Assembly: GCA_021299565.1 (NCBI GenBank)
Contig: JAJTHA010000134.1
Span: 1-7,357 of the forward strand
From: Candidatus Caenarcanales bacterium
GTDB lineage: Bacteria > Cyanobacteriota > Vampirovibrionia > LMEP-6097
Length of the DNA: 7,357 nt
Direction: 5' to 3'
A program made the translations under genes and the position numbers. The notes below the pieces were generated by a model. It did no database searches and was not told where the DNA came from. It worked only from the letters and a program-made list of their open reading frames with translations. Within the stretch, counting starts at the first letter, position 1, and the number at the start of each line of letters is the position of its first letter. Below, piece by piece: positions 1-5,891 of this stretch.

Positions 1-1603
1 AAGCAGTTTTACGAATTTCTTTAACAGCAAGTTTCCCTGCAAGACCATAATTGTATTTATCAGTCATTTCCAAGAAGTTGTCAATTTTTATTTTCTGCTC
101 AGCAGAAAGCAAATTATTTTTCAAACCATAAATGTCTTTTATCAAGAGAGAAATTTCAGGAATGCTATTTGCGTCTGAGATCGATTTGGTATAAGTCCAA
201 ATTTTTCTATTAGCTCTATAAAATTTAATCAACCAATAAATAATCCCAAAGCCAATTAAAATAGCAATTGCAATCCCTATCCATGAAAGTATCTTGTAGA
301 TTAACTTATAGTTGATTACATAGTCTTTGGATTTAAGTAACTTTTTGTGTTTTTTGCGTTCTTGTTTTTTTGCTTTCTCATCTTTCTTGACAACATTTTT
401 GATAGAGACCTCGAAGCTCTTCTCGCCAATGGTTTTGTATTCTCTAGTTGCCGGATCAAAAATTACAATTGGTTTTATTCTAATAGTGACTTTCTCTAAT
501 CCTTCTCCCGGTAAAACCGTATAATTAAGCACTTTTGAGAAGCTAGCTAGTCCAATGTTTTCTTTTCCTTTGTCCTTGAAGGCAGTATAATCTTCGGACT
601 CTTCAATAAGCTCTTCATCGATACTGTTTGCTTCACCATCGCCGCTGATAATTGTTGTAATAATTACCGCATCCCCGCTGTTGATTTCTGTTTTATCAAT
701 TTTGTGACTAACATTTAGTTTGCCGATATATCCTGAAAAGCCCTGTGGTTCTTTACCATTCATGGATTTTGCATTAATGGTCAGAGAATTGGTTTGCAAT
801 TTGATTTCCTTCTCTTCATAAAAGCCTCCAAAAAACGCCATAAAAGGATCCATTCTTGCCATTGGAGATTCCTGAATAATTGTGCCTTCTAGTTTATATT
901 TCGGTATATATAGGGATCCTGCTTTGGCGGGATAAATCACATAGCTTATCTCATAAACCAAATATTCTTTGCCATTAACTGATTCTTTGTATTCTTTGGC
1001 TTTGTCATTTCTTTTTTGAACAAAATCATCAAGCTTGACTGGTGGTATATGTAATCCCTTCAAATTACCACGGTGATAGACTTTGACTCTCAATGTGCTT
1101 TTTTGATTGACAAATAAATTTGGATTATCAACACTAAGTTTTGCAAAAATTTCAGAACTGTTTTCTGCGACGTTGTTGTTTGCTTGATGATTAGTAGCAC
1201 TATTATTGGCAACTCTGTTTGCCGCTCCATGTACAAGAATATTAATTGGAGCAGTAGAAAAATTATTTGCACCATCCGTCGCGTTTGCTCCAGGTATAGT
1301 GATATTGCCTGGATGCAGTGGTTGAATAATAAATTCAAAGATTTTTTTATCGCTACGCACACCGTTGATGATTTGAATACTAGTGCTAGATGATCTTCCT
1401 ATCACTTGATAGTCATTGGTCATATTTGGGAAATCAAAACTTTTTATGTTTGAATCAGTGATGGTAAAACAGACTCTAACAACGTCACCAAGATTCAATT
1501 CATTTCTATCAATCGATGAACTTATGGCAGTATCAGCTTTTGCAGTCAGTAGACTGCAAAACAAAAAAAATATTATTAGCAGTTTGATTGGATTTTTGTG
1601 CAA
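1..1603 (-). CDS. batD: BatD-family exported protein, 3' end cut off by window edge
   Basis: My reading of the minus strand gives an uninterrupted frame of 534 codons from a TTG at 1603 to the left edge with no stop, so the C-terminus is missing. Seen: a signal peptide (K3, K7, hydrophobic 8-20, likely cleavage after AKA at 21-23), beta-rich Ig-like ectodomains at about 25-400, the family-typical MDPFMAFFGGF segment (251-261), GFSGYIGKLNV (288-298), a Lys-rich stretch at 404-425, one membrane helix at about 437-461, and a cytoplasmic tail. This layout matches the BatD 'oxygen tolerance' family, which is normally encoded with the VWA proteins BatA/BatB; those are not visible here but may lie to the left. 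The start is chosen because an in-frame TAG lies 27 nt upstream and later ATGs would remove the signal peptide. TTG starts 4 nt past the rfaE2 stop, so translation is probably coupled. The family is anchored in the inner membrane facing the periplasm; its molecular role is poorly defined. Confidence 0.85.
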   Translation of the reverse strand, partial: MHKNPIKLLIIFFLFCSLLTAKADTAISSSIDRNELNLGDVVRVCFTITDSNIKSFDFPNMTNDYQVIGRSSSTSIQIINGVRSDKKIFEFIIQPLHPGNITIPGANATDGANNFSTAPINILVHGAANRVANNSATNHQANNNVAENSSEIFAKLSVDNPNLFVNQKSTLRVKVYHRGNLKGLHIPPVKLDDFVQKRNDKAKEYKESVNGKEYLVYEISYVIYPAKAGSLYIPKYKLEGTIIQESPMARMDPFMAFFGGFYEEKEIKLQTNSLTINAKSMNGKEPQGFSGYIGKLNVSHKIDKTEINSGDAVIITTIISGDGEANSIDEELIEESEDYTAFKDKGKENIGLASFSKVLNYTVLPGEGLEKVTIRIKPIVIFDPATREYKTIGEKSFEVSIKNVVKKDEKAKKQERKKHKKLLKSKDYVINYKLIYKILSWIGIAIAILIGFGIIYWLIKFYRANRKIWTYTKSISDANSIPEISLLIKDIYGLKNNLLSAEQKIKIDNFLEMTDKYNYGLAGKLAVKEIRKTA

Positions 1604-1607
1604 GGTT

Positions 1608-2072
1608 CTAATGTTGGTTGATTTGATTGACTAAATTAGTAGTAGATTTGCCTTTGACCATATCTACTAATACTATTTTACAACCTAGTTTTGTTGCAGT
1701 AGCATACTCGGGCAATTCTTCTATTCTGTATTCACCACCTTTGGTATATATATCCGGCTGACAAAGTTCCATTAAGCTTGAAGCATCGTTCTCATCAAAG
1801 ATACAAACATGGTCGACAGCTTTTAGTGCATCAAGTACTCCTGCTCTATCAAGTTCACTATTTATAGGTCTTGTCGGACCCTTAAGTTTCTTCACACTTG
1901 AATCAGAGTTCAAACCCACTATCAAAATATCTCCGAGCGATTTTGATTTTTTTAGGTATTCAACGTGCCCGATATGCAGAATATCAAAACAACCATTAGT
2001 CATAACTATGGTTTTCTGTTCATTTTTTAGCTTGCCAATGAATTCTTTTAAATTTTCTTTTTTGATGATCAT
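1608..2072 (-). CDS. rfaE2: D-glycero-beta-D-manno-heptose 1-phosphate adenylyltransferase (stand-alone RfaE2/HldC type)
   Basis: This 154-aa cytoplasmic cytidylyltransferase-like nucleotidyltransferase should transfer AMP from ATP to heptose 1-phosphate, giving ADP-heptose for the LPS inner core. Seen: TNGCFD at 25-30, followed by the HxGH nucleotide-binding motif H33-I-G-H36; VGLNSDSSV (52-60) and KGPTRPIN (64-71), which are diagnostic for the RfaE C-terminal domain; PDIYTKGGEY (106-115); and the closing GKSTTNLV (141-148). The length fits the separate adenylyltransferase; there is no attached ribokinase-like RfaE1 domain, so the kinase must be elsewhere. Its ATG overlaps the preceding gene's TGA by 4 nt (ATGA), a classic translational-coupling junction. 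This is the best evidence that the organism makes heptose-containing lipopolysaccharide or another ADP-heptose product. Confidence 0.93.
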   Translation of the reverse strand: MIIKKENLKEFIGKLKNEQKTIVMTNGCFDILHIGHVEYLKKSKSLGDILIVGLNSDSSVKKLKGPTRPINSELDRAGVLDALKAVDHVCIFDENDASSLMELCQPDIYTKGGEYRIEELPEYATATKLGCKIVLVDMVKGKSTTNLVNQINQH

Positions 2073-2377
2073 GATTTAAAACATTTCTCCTTAACGCATT
2101 GACTTGCTAATGGACATTCGTTTGGATCCTTCATTTTTTTCCATTCTTTACTGAAGCAATCACGAGCAAATATATAATCTAGTGCAAAATCGAACATTTC
2201 ATCCATGGATTTATTGTGCATTTCTGATAATGCTTTTAGACTATAAAACTCTTCGGTATAGCCAAGAGCCAGATTGATATTAAACATTCTTCTACATACA
2301 GGTAAGCCTGTTTTGCAACAGCTTTCGATATGTGAATGTTCTGAGCTCACAAAATTAGTTTGAGAATTTTGAAGCAT
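2069..2377 (-). CDS. Unknown 102-aa cysteine-rich protein
   Basis: I do not recognise a family. The protein is soluble-looking with no signal peptide or membrane helix. It has seven cysteines: C20, C21, C28 near the N-terminus, then C74, C88, C94, C99. They form two clusters, CC-x6-C and C-x13-C-x5-C-x4-C, around a helical, acidic middle (about 40-72). This spacing would suit a metal or Fe-S site, but that is inference. The frame is embedded in the operon: its start lies 23 nt inside the upstream 65-aa gene and its TGA overlaps the rfaE2 ATG by 4 nt. An alternative GTG start at 2350 would remove the 5' overlap and keep all cysteines. Tight coupling to rfaE2 supports it being a real gene. Confidence 0.72.
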   Translation of the reverse strand: MLQNSQTNFVSSEHSHIESCCKTGLPVCRRMFNINLALGYTEEFYSLKALSEMHNKSMDEMFDFALDYIFARDCFSKEWKKMKDPNECPLASQCVKEKCFKS

Positions 2378-2552
2378 ACATCATTTCAATAGCTTCCAAA
2401 ACTGGTTTAGGCGGTTCAGCTTCTTCTTTAGTATTTTCTTTGACTTGTTTAGCAATTCCTGCTAAGTCCTTTGCCATTTGGTAAATATTTGGACAAAAAT
2501 CATTTAGGTCACTTAACAAAGCGTGGATATTAGTTTCTTGAGTATTTGCCAT
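2355..2552 (-). CDS. Unknown 65-aa mostly helical protein
   Basis: Small soluble protein with no recognised family. Residues 7-40 look helical and amphipathic, with a single Cys at 20; an acidic/Lys linker with a proline pair follows (about 41-50, containing EPPKP), then a second short helix to residue 60. There is no signal peptide. It sits 20 nt after the dsbA-like stop and overlaps the following Cys-rich gene by 23 nt, so the pair is likely translated together and the products could interact. The ATG follows a very good extended -10 sequence by only 9 nt and has no Shine-Dalgarno, suggesting its own near-leaderless transcript. Being same-strand and interlocked with neighbours supports reality; the short length limits certainty. 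Confidence 0.62.
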   Translation of the reverse strand: MANTQETNIHALLSDLNDFCPNIYQMAKDLAGIAKQVKENTKEEAEPPKPVLEAIEMMYASKFSN

Positions 2553-2561
2553 AAGCTAATT

Positions 2562-2570
2562 ATTATAGCA
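2562..2570 (-). promoter_or_regulatory. Extended -10 promoter for the 65-aa/Cys-rich/rfaE2/batD part of the operon
   Basis: On the minus strand TGC-TATAAT lies 3 nt after the dsbA-like stop codon. It is an exact consensus -10 with the extended TGn element; no good -35 lies 17 nt upstream, which is common for extended -10 promoters. The hexamer ends 9 nt before the ATG at 2552, so transcription would start within about 3 nt of the start codon. Confidence 0.5.
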
Positions 2571-2572
2571 CC

Positions 2573-3298
2573 CTAGTTAGGAGCTTTTTCGTTGATTTTG
2601 TTAATGATTTTTTCAAAAACACTTGATTCTTGCACTCCGACTACCTTAATGCCGTTGATAAAAAAGGCTGGAGTTCCATCAATGGCAAATAATTCAGCGT
2701 CTTGCATGTCTTTTTCTACGGCTTTAGCGATTTCTTCGCTGCTTCTGTCTTTGTTAAATTTATCAAGATCCAAGCTCAACTCTGTAGCAATTTTGATAAA
2801 AGTAGCATCGTTTAGATCCTCTTGATTTAACCATAAAGCGTCATGGTATTGCCAAAATTTATTTTGTTTGTGAGCCGCCAAAGAGGCATAAGCAGCTGCT
2901 TTTGCATTGGGATGGAAACTTAATGGGAAATTTTTAAATACTACAGAGACGTTTTCGCCATATATTTTTTTAAGATCATCAATTGTATTATTGGCCATTC
3001 TGCAATATGGACATTCAAAATCTGAAAATATTACCAAAGTGTATTTGGCATCTTTTTTGCCTAGTATCGGTGATTCTCCGATCGTTATGTTATAAGGGTT
3101 TGCGATCAGTTCTTTTAGTTGTTGCTCTTCTTGCTTGGCAATTTCTTCTTTGCGATATTTTGTGAGAACTTCTACAATAGTTTGGGGATTTTGACGAATC
3201 ACATCAAGAACTTTTTGGGAGAAATCATCATCTGCCAAGCATGGGCTATTAATTACAAGAGCAGAAGATAAAGCAATCAAGCTGGTTTTCAATTTCAT
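2573..3298 (-). CDS. Periplasmic DsbA-family thiol:disulfide oxidoreductase (ScsC-like)
   Basis: The 241-aa protein has a signal peptide (K2, K4, hydrophobic 7-16, likely cleavage after LA at 21-22). Residues about 25-65 form a helical, Gln/Glu-rich segment resembling the ScsC N-terminal oligomerisation domain. The thioredoxin-fold domain follows: VIFSDFECPYCRM places the redox pair at C96-P-Y-C99. A DsbA-type helical insertion (about 130-200) leads to the cis-proline motif G-T209-P210-A and FFING. Family knowledge: such proteins form or isomerise disulfides in exported proteins; oligomeric ScsC forms act as isomerases. C20 in the signal peptide does not sit in a lipobox. It lies 8 nt after the 341-aa gene, and the exported neighbours (341-aa protein, BatD) are natural candidate clients, though neither mature form is cysteine-rich. 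Oxidase versus isomerase cannot be decided from sequence. Confidence 0.9.
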   Translation of the reverse strand: MKLKTSLIALSSALVINSPCLADDDFSQKVLDVIRQNPQTIVEVLTKYRKEEIAKQEEQQLKELIANPYNITIGESPILGKKDAKYTLVIFSDFECPYCRMANNTIDDLKKIYGENVSVVFKNFPLSFHPNAKAAAYASLAAHKQNKFWQYHDALWLNQEDLNDATFIKIATELSLDLDKFNKDRSSEEIAKAVEKDMQDAELFAIDGTPAFFINGIKVVGVQESSVFEKIINKINEKAPN

Positions 3299-3305
3299 TT
3301 GAATT

Positions 3306-3311
3306 ATTATA
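3306..3311 (-). promoter_or_regulatory. Possible internal -10 element before the dsbA-like gene
   Basis: A consensus TATAAT on the minus strand overlaps the stop of the 341-aa gene and ends 7 nt before the ATG at 3298, which would give a leaderless mRNA. There is no convincing -35. AGGGG lies 13 nt before the ATG, rather far for a Shine-Dalgarno, so it may instead mark ordinary readthrough translation. Confidence 0.3.
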
Positions 3312-4332
3312 CCCCTAATATATCTTTGACTTGTTCTTGTATCTCAAGATCTATATAAACGTCAAGCGCATCAACGGATTCATCTCCAGCTAGTTCAATT
3401 AAAGTCCTTCTAAGACTTAGAAATTCAAGGTTATTTCTTCTTTGCCTTTGTTCAAGGTCACTGACTATGACTCTTGTAAGAAACATCGCTGATTTTTCTT
3501 GCGCTTCCATCGCTTCTATTGCATCTCGTCTTGCCGGCTCCAATTCAAAGCGAATCAATTCTCTTTCGATTTTGGTGTTGCGGTATTTTTGATAAGTGCT
3601 TCGAAGCCTTTCAGCGACTTCATCTACAAGCATAAATAAAACTATCAAATCAGTTTTTGTAATTTGTCTGGTTTGAGATTTGTCTTGATTGTGCCCATCA
3701 ACTACTTCTCCTAATACTCTTGCACCAACTGCACTACCGCCAGTTATCAATGAGCTTTCACTAACAGCAGCTAATGCATAAAAGGGCACAAACATTGCTC
3801 TTGACAGTGTTTGCATGATTTGATTATTTTTTTCTTGATCACTAGAATTATTCGAAAGCGCAGCAATAATGAATTGAATTGTTCTATTGCGCGCTAGTGT
3901 AGCTCGCCATAATTCAAGCAATTGCTCTTTTTCTGATTTGCTGAAATATTTTTCTGATTCTAACTTAGCAGCAGAATCAGATATGTTTGGGAAAATGAAG
4001 TCTAACGTTTTTTCTTCGTTTTCTTTGAGCTTTGCTCTGACTTTTTCGACTTCGTTATCTTCTTGAGAGTTCTTGTTAGATTCAAGCTTGGATTTTTCTT
4101 TTTTACCGTTTTCATCAATTTCTGTAAGTTTAATGATTGCTGACTCATGACCTTTGCTCTCCTTTTCTTGCTTATCGCTATTCTTGTCCTGCCCCTTTTC
4201 AGTTAAGGTTTCTTTATCGGGTTTTTGCTCATCCTCGTCAAATAAGCCAAAAACCGCAAAACTTGGTTGAAGACTAAAATAAATTAATGCAATAATCGCT
4301 AAAAACCTGGTCATTGCTAGTAAAAATAGCAT
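3307..4332 (-). CDS. Unknown 341-aa exported protein with charged linker and helical C-terminal domain
   Basis: No family recognised. Seen: an N-terminal signal peptide ending at LQPSFA (21-26); a long low-complexity Lys/Glu/Asp/Ser linker (about 31-110) typical of a disordered periplasmic spacer; then a helical domain. Within the latter, 130-160 contains LWRATLARNRTIQFII, 175-212 is hydrophobic and small-residue rich (ITGGSAVGARVLG), and 227-312 is a long Arg/Glu-rich helical stretch likely to form a coiled coil. The mature protein has no cysteine. Start: ATG at 4332 is the longest, but Met7 (ATG at 4314) gives a more canonical signal peptide (MTRF then a hydrophobic core) and follows an extended -10-like TGCTATTTT by 8 nt, so 4314 may be the true start. 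It is first in the leftward operon and divergent from the 247-aa gene. Structural envelope or secretion roles are possible but unproven. Confidence 0.82.
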   Translation of the reverse strand: MLFLLAMTRFLAIIALIYFSLQPSFAVFGLFDEDEQKPDKETLTEKGQDKNSDKQEKESKGHESAIIKLTEIDENGKKEKSKLESNKNSQEDNEVEKVRAKLKENEEKTLDFIFPNISDSAAKLESEKYFSKSEKEQLLELWRATLARNRTIQFIIAALSNNSSDQEKNNQIMQTLSRAMFVPFYALAAVSESSLITGGSAVGARVLGEVVDGHNQDKSQTRQITKTDLIVLFMLVDEVAERLRSTYQKYRNTKIERELIRFELEPARRDAIEAMEAQEKSAMFLTRVIVSDLEQRQRRNNLEFLSLRRTLIELAGDESVDALDVYIDLEIQEQVKDILGV

Positions 4333-4359
4333 TTTTTGATATGTGTTTTATTTTTTAGG

Positions 4360-4388
4360 TTAAGAAGATATGTTAATATTTCTATATA
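4360..4388 (+). promoter_or_regulatory. Candidate sigma-70 promoter for the 247-aa gene
   Basis: TTAAGA (4360-4365), a 17-nt spacer, and TATATA (4383-4388) lie 32 nt before the ATG at 4421. The 88-nt gap between the divergent genes must hold promoters for both strands. On the minus strand only weak combinations are seen, such as TTAACC (4363-4358) with TATCAA (4341-4336) at a 16-nt spacing, overlapping the plus-strand -35. Confidence 0.4.
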
Positions 4389-4420
4389 GCTTTACGAGTT
4401 AGTTTGGCTATTTTCAATCG

Positions 4421-5164
4421 ATGACAATACAAGTCGCAACACCAAAAACCCTTGCGGGGCCTCAGCCTCAACTAGAGGCGCCTGTAAATGCAGCTTTACC
4501 TAAGGAAGATATCAAGCCTCAAGAATTAATTCCCAAGCTTGAATTAATGCGCGAGCTTTCGAAAGCTTCAGAGCCTTATATCGCTCAGCCTGGAGATGGT
4601 ACGGGCAAAAAATTATATTTTAAGTCAAAAGCTTTTTTATCCAAGCTCAACGAGATAGAGGGCATTCATAAGTTTTATAAAATATTTTTTGCTGACAGCA
4701 GTATAGTTAGAAAAGTTTTGTCACTTGAAAATGAGCTTGCAGAAGCTGCGGATCCCACTTGGGAACAGCTGAAGGCACCCCCTATGTTTCGCAAATTGTT
4801 TTATAACATTTTGTGGGGCATGACTTTTGTTACTACTGGTGTGCGTTCTATGTACGAAGCGATACAAGAACAAAATCCACTTGCTGGTGCCAAAAAAGTA
4901 GTTCAAGATGGAGTTTCGGTAGTTGCTCTTACTACTATTGCAGCAAGAACGATGAATGCAATTCAGGAAAAAATTTATAACTCAGCTAACGTTCCACATG
5001 TTTTAAAAAATGTAGTTAGACCTTTAGTGACAATTTTAGGTTGTGTGAAAGGTATTCATTACTTTGATAAGCCTGGTGAATGGGCGGGTGATAAGGTTTA
5101 TAAATTTCTTAAGCAGGTAACAGACAAATACGAAGCAGAAAAGCAGTCTGCTAGAATAGACTAG
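4421..5164 (+). CDS. Unknown 247-aa protein, possibly membrane-associated
   Basis: I recognise no family. The N-terminal 40 residues are Pro/Ala/Gln-rich and probably disordered, with no signal peptide. Residues 60-110 are helical and mixed-charge. Three hydrophobic stretches follow at about 126-142 (NILWGMTFVTTGV), 163-178 (GVSVVALTTIAAR) and 194-214 (VLKNVVRPLVTILGCVKGI); each is short or broken by charge, so they may be amphipathic or re-entrant helices rather than full membrane spans. The C-terminus (222-247) is a charged helix. There is a single cysteine (C208). It is transcribed away from the envelope operon and has no visible Shine-Dalgarno. The stop codon is followed after 4 nt by a large palindrome that may end transcription or protect the 3' end. 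Codon use and composition look native to the window. Confidence 0.8.
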   Translation: MTIQVATPKTLAGPQPQLEAPVNAALPKEDIKPQELIPKLELMRELSKASEPYIAQPGDGTGKKLYFKSKAFLSKLNEIEGIHKFYKIFFADSSIVRKVLSLENELAEAADPTWEQLKAPPMFRKLFYNILWGMTFVTTGVRSMYEAIQEQNPLAGAKKVVQDGVSVVALTTIAARTMNAIQEKIYNSANVPHVLKNVVRPLVTILGCVKGIHYFDKPGEWAGDKVYKFLKQVTDKYEAEKQSARID

Positions 5165-5168
5165 TCTC

Positions 5169-5269
5169 GAAATCGTCCATAGCTGCGTTACGCTCGTCCT
5201 CAAAAATCTCATTTACGTTCAGTAAACTCCAATTTTTTCGGACTCGCAAGCCTTGCTCTGAACGATTTC
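5169..5269. repeat. 101-bp imperfect palindromic element (repeat type A)
   Basis: The element is centred exactly at 5219: the outer arms GAAATCGT (5169-5176) and ACGATTTC (5262-5269) and the core TTTAC-gttca-GTAAA (5212-5226) share the same centre. Inside the outer arms sit two symmetric small hairpins, GCGTTACGC (5185-5193) and GCAAGCCTTGC (5246-5256). The intermediate stem is only partly complementary. Folded, it gives a cloverleaf-like outline. It begins 4 nt after the stop of the 247-aa gene and ends 51 nt before the tRNA. It looks like a dispersed intergenic palindromic repeat of the kind found in many bacterial genomes; only one copy is in this window, so dispersal is inference. Confidence 0.75.
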
Positions 5270-5287
5270 TTGGTAAGTTTGATGAAT

Positions 5288-5316
5288 TTGACGAAAAATT
5301 TCAGGTTCATTAATTA
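5288..5316 (+). promoter_or_regulatory. Candidate tRNA promoter
   Basis: TTGACG (5288-5293), a 17-nt spacer and TAATTA (5311-5316) lie directly upstream of the tRNA. The -10 ends only 4 nt before the mature 5' end, so the start site would fall at or just inside the tRNA; either the 5' leader is essentially absent or the real -10 lies slightly upstream. Confidence 0.35.
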
Positions 5317-5320
5317 AAAT

Positions 5321-5395
5321 GCTTGGGTAGCTCAGTGGTAGAGCGTTTCATTGGTAATGAAGAGGTCGGGAGTTCAATTCTCCTCCTAAGCACCA
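5321..5395 (+). tRNA. tRNA-Thr (anticodon GGT), CCA encoded
   Basis: A full cloverleaf is visible. The acceptor stem GCTTGGG (5321-5327) pairs with CCTAAGC (5385-5391) with one G-T pair. The D-arm is GCTC-AGTGGTA-GAGC. The anticodon stem TTTCA/TGAAG encloses the loop TTGGTAA (5351-5357), so the anticodon is GGT at 5353-5355, reading ACC/ACT threonine codons. The T-arm is GGGAG-TTCAATT-CTCCT. Discriminator A at 5392 is followed by a genomic CCA (5393-5395). It stands alone, lying between repeat A and a small ORF. Confidence 0.95.
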
Positions 5396-5421
5396 GTTTT
5401 AACCAAACCTTAAATCCTGCA

Positions 5422-5440
5422 TGCTATCAGCCATATAGCA
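5422..5440 (+). other. Small hairpin directly before the 95-aa ORF
   Basis: TGCTAT (5422-5427) and ATAGCA (5435-5440) form a 6-bp stem with a 7-nt loop that ends one base before the GTG start at 5442. No T-run follows, so it is not a standard terminator. It could be a tRNA 3'-trailer structure or could affect initiation of the ORF. Confidence 0.35.
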
Positions 5441-5441
5441 A

Positions 5442-5729
5442 GTGCAAATAAAAAACACACAGCAATTAAAATCAGTGGCGGCTGAAAATCAGACGCTATT
5501 AGATAAATATATGGGTTTTTGGACTGGCAAAAATCATCGAGATGACGATTTGCGTTCAAACAGCTTTATAACTGACATAACTTCAAAACCAACCAAAGAA
5601 TTCGAGCCTAGTGTGGTTGAAGAATACAAAAAGTTTTTGATGGATTTCGATGACAAAAAATCTAAAAGCATGGAAAAAATTCATAAGATTTATGAACTTG
5701 ATGATTTGATTTCGAAAAAGAAGTTTTGA
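5442..5729 (+). CDS. Putative 95-aa charged protein of unknown function
   Basis: The frame starts at GTG (5442), the first possible start after an in-frame TAG at 5436-5438, and ends in TGA. The product is hydrophilic, Lys/Asp-rich and predicted helical at both ends, with an aromatic patch YMGFWTGKN (23-31) and an acidic/Lys C-terminal half (EEYKKFLMDFDDKK at 60-73). There is no signal peptide, membrane helix or cysteine, and no recognised family. There is no Shine-Dalgarno, and a hairpin abuts the start; ATG at codon 24 is an alternative start. It lies 46 nt after the tRNA with no clear promoter of its own and could be cotranscribed. Composition resembles real coding sequence more than chance frame, but without a homologue this remains tentative. 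Confidence 0.5.
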   Translation: MQIKNTQQLKSVAAENQTLLDKYMGFWTGKNHRDDDLRSNSFITDITSKPTKEFEPSVVEEYKKFLMDFDDKKSKSMEKIHKIYELDDLISKKKF

Positions 5730-5746
5730 TTACGTCTCAGAGAAGT

Positions 5747-5781
5747 GTCACCATGAGGAGCTAAGAAATTTTAGGGTCCTT
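5747..5781. repeat. Degenerate half-copy of repeat type B
   Basis: GTCACCATGAGGAG (5747-5760) matches the left outer arm of the full element, GTCATCCTGAGGAG (5787-5800), at 12 of 14 positions in the same orientation. It is followed, as in the full copy, by a small side hairpin (CTAAGAAATTTTAG, 5761-5774) and then GGTCCTTC, resembling the apical-stem sequence. The right half is missing because the full copy begins immediately. Confidence 0.55.
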
Positions 5782-5891
5782 CTTCCGTCATCCTGAGGAG
5801 TGGACTTCGTCCACGACGTCAGGATCTCATCCTGGCTTATGCATGGTGGATCCTTACGTCGCAGCTTTGCTGCTCCTCAGGATGACAGAAG
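5782..5891. repeat. 110-bp palindromic element (repeat type B), cloverleaf-like, possible bidirectional terminator
   Basis: The outer arms 5782-5800 and 5873-5891 are complementary over 19 bp with one mismatch (core GTCATCCTGAGGAG). Inside are two hairpins, GTGGAC-ttc-GTCCAC (5800-5814) and GCAGC-ttt-GCTGC (5861-5873), and an apical stem 5815-5827/5848-5860 (11 of 13 paired) closed by a 20-nt loop. Sequences of the form 'GTCATCCTGAGGAGC' with such arms are widespread dispersed intergenic repeats in diverse bacteria (recalled, not searched). It lies between convergent genes. A six-T run (5898-5903) follows the right arm on the plus strand, so it could terminate the rightward transcript. Confidence 0.85.

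Noticed and set aside
327..1634. Several open frames of 60-90 codons on both strands over the batD region
   Set aside because: They are shadows of the continuous BatD frame that runs from 1603 to the left edge; none has family features.
2592..3165. Plus-strand open frames opposite the dsbA-like gene
   Set aside because: They are antisense shadows of a gene with a signal peptide, CPYC active site and cis-Pro motif.
3237..3245. A lipoprotein signal (Cys20) in the dsbA-like protein
   Set aside because: The residues before Cys are N-S-P, which do not fit a lipobox; a normal signal peptidase I site after residues 21-22 fits better.
4333..4420. A firm minus-strand promoter for the envelope operon
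   Set aside because: Only weak and mutually overlapping -35/-10 combinations are visible in this AT-rich gap, so I did not annotate one separately.
5169..5269. A coding segment on the minus strand through the palindrome
   Set aside because: Short open stretches exist but are interrupted by stops at the core (TGA and TAA on either side of ACG); the palindromic structure explains the sequence better.
5747..5891. A CRISPR array or tandem repeat array
   Set aside because: There are only one full copy and one half-copy, the units are long palindromes with internal hairpins, and there are no regular spacers or cas genes.
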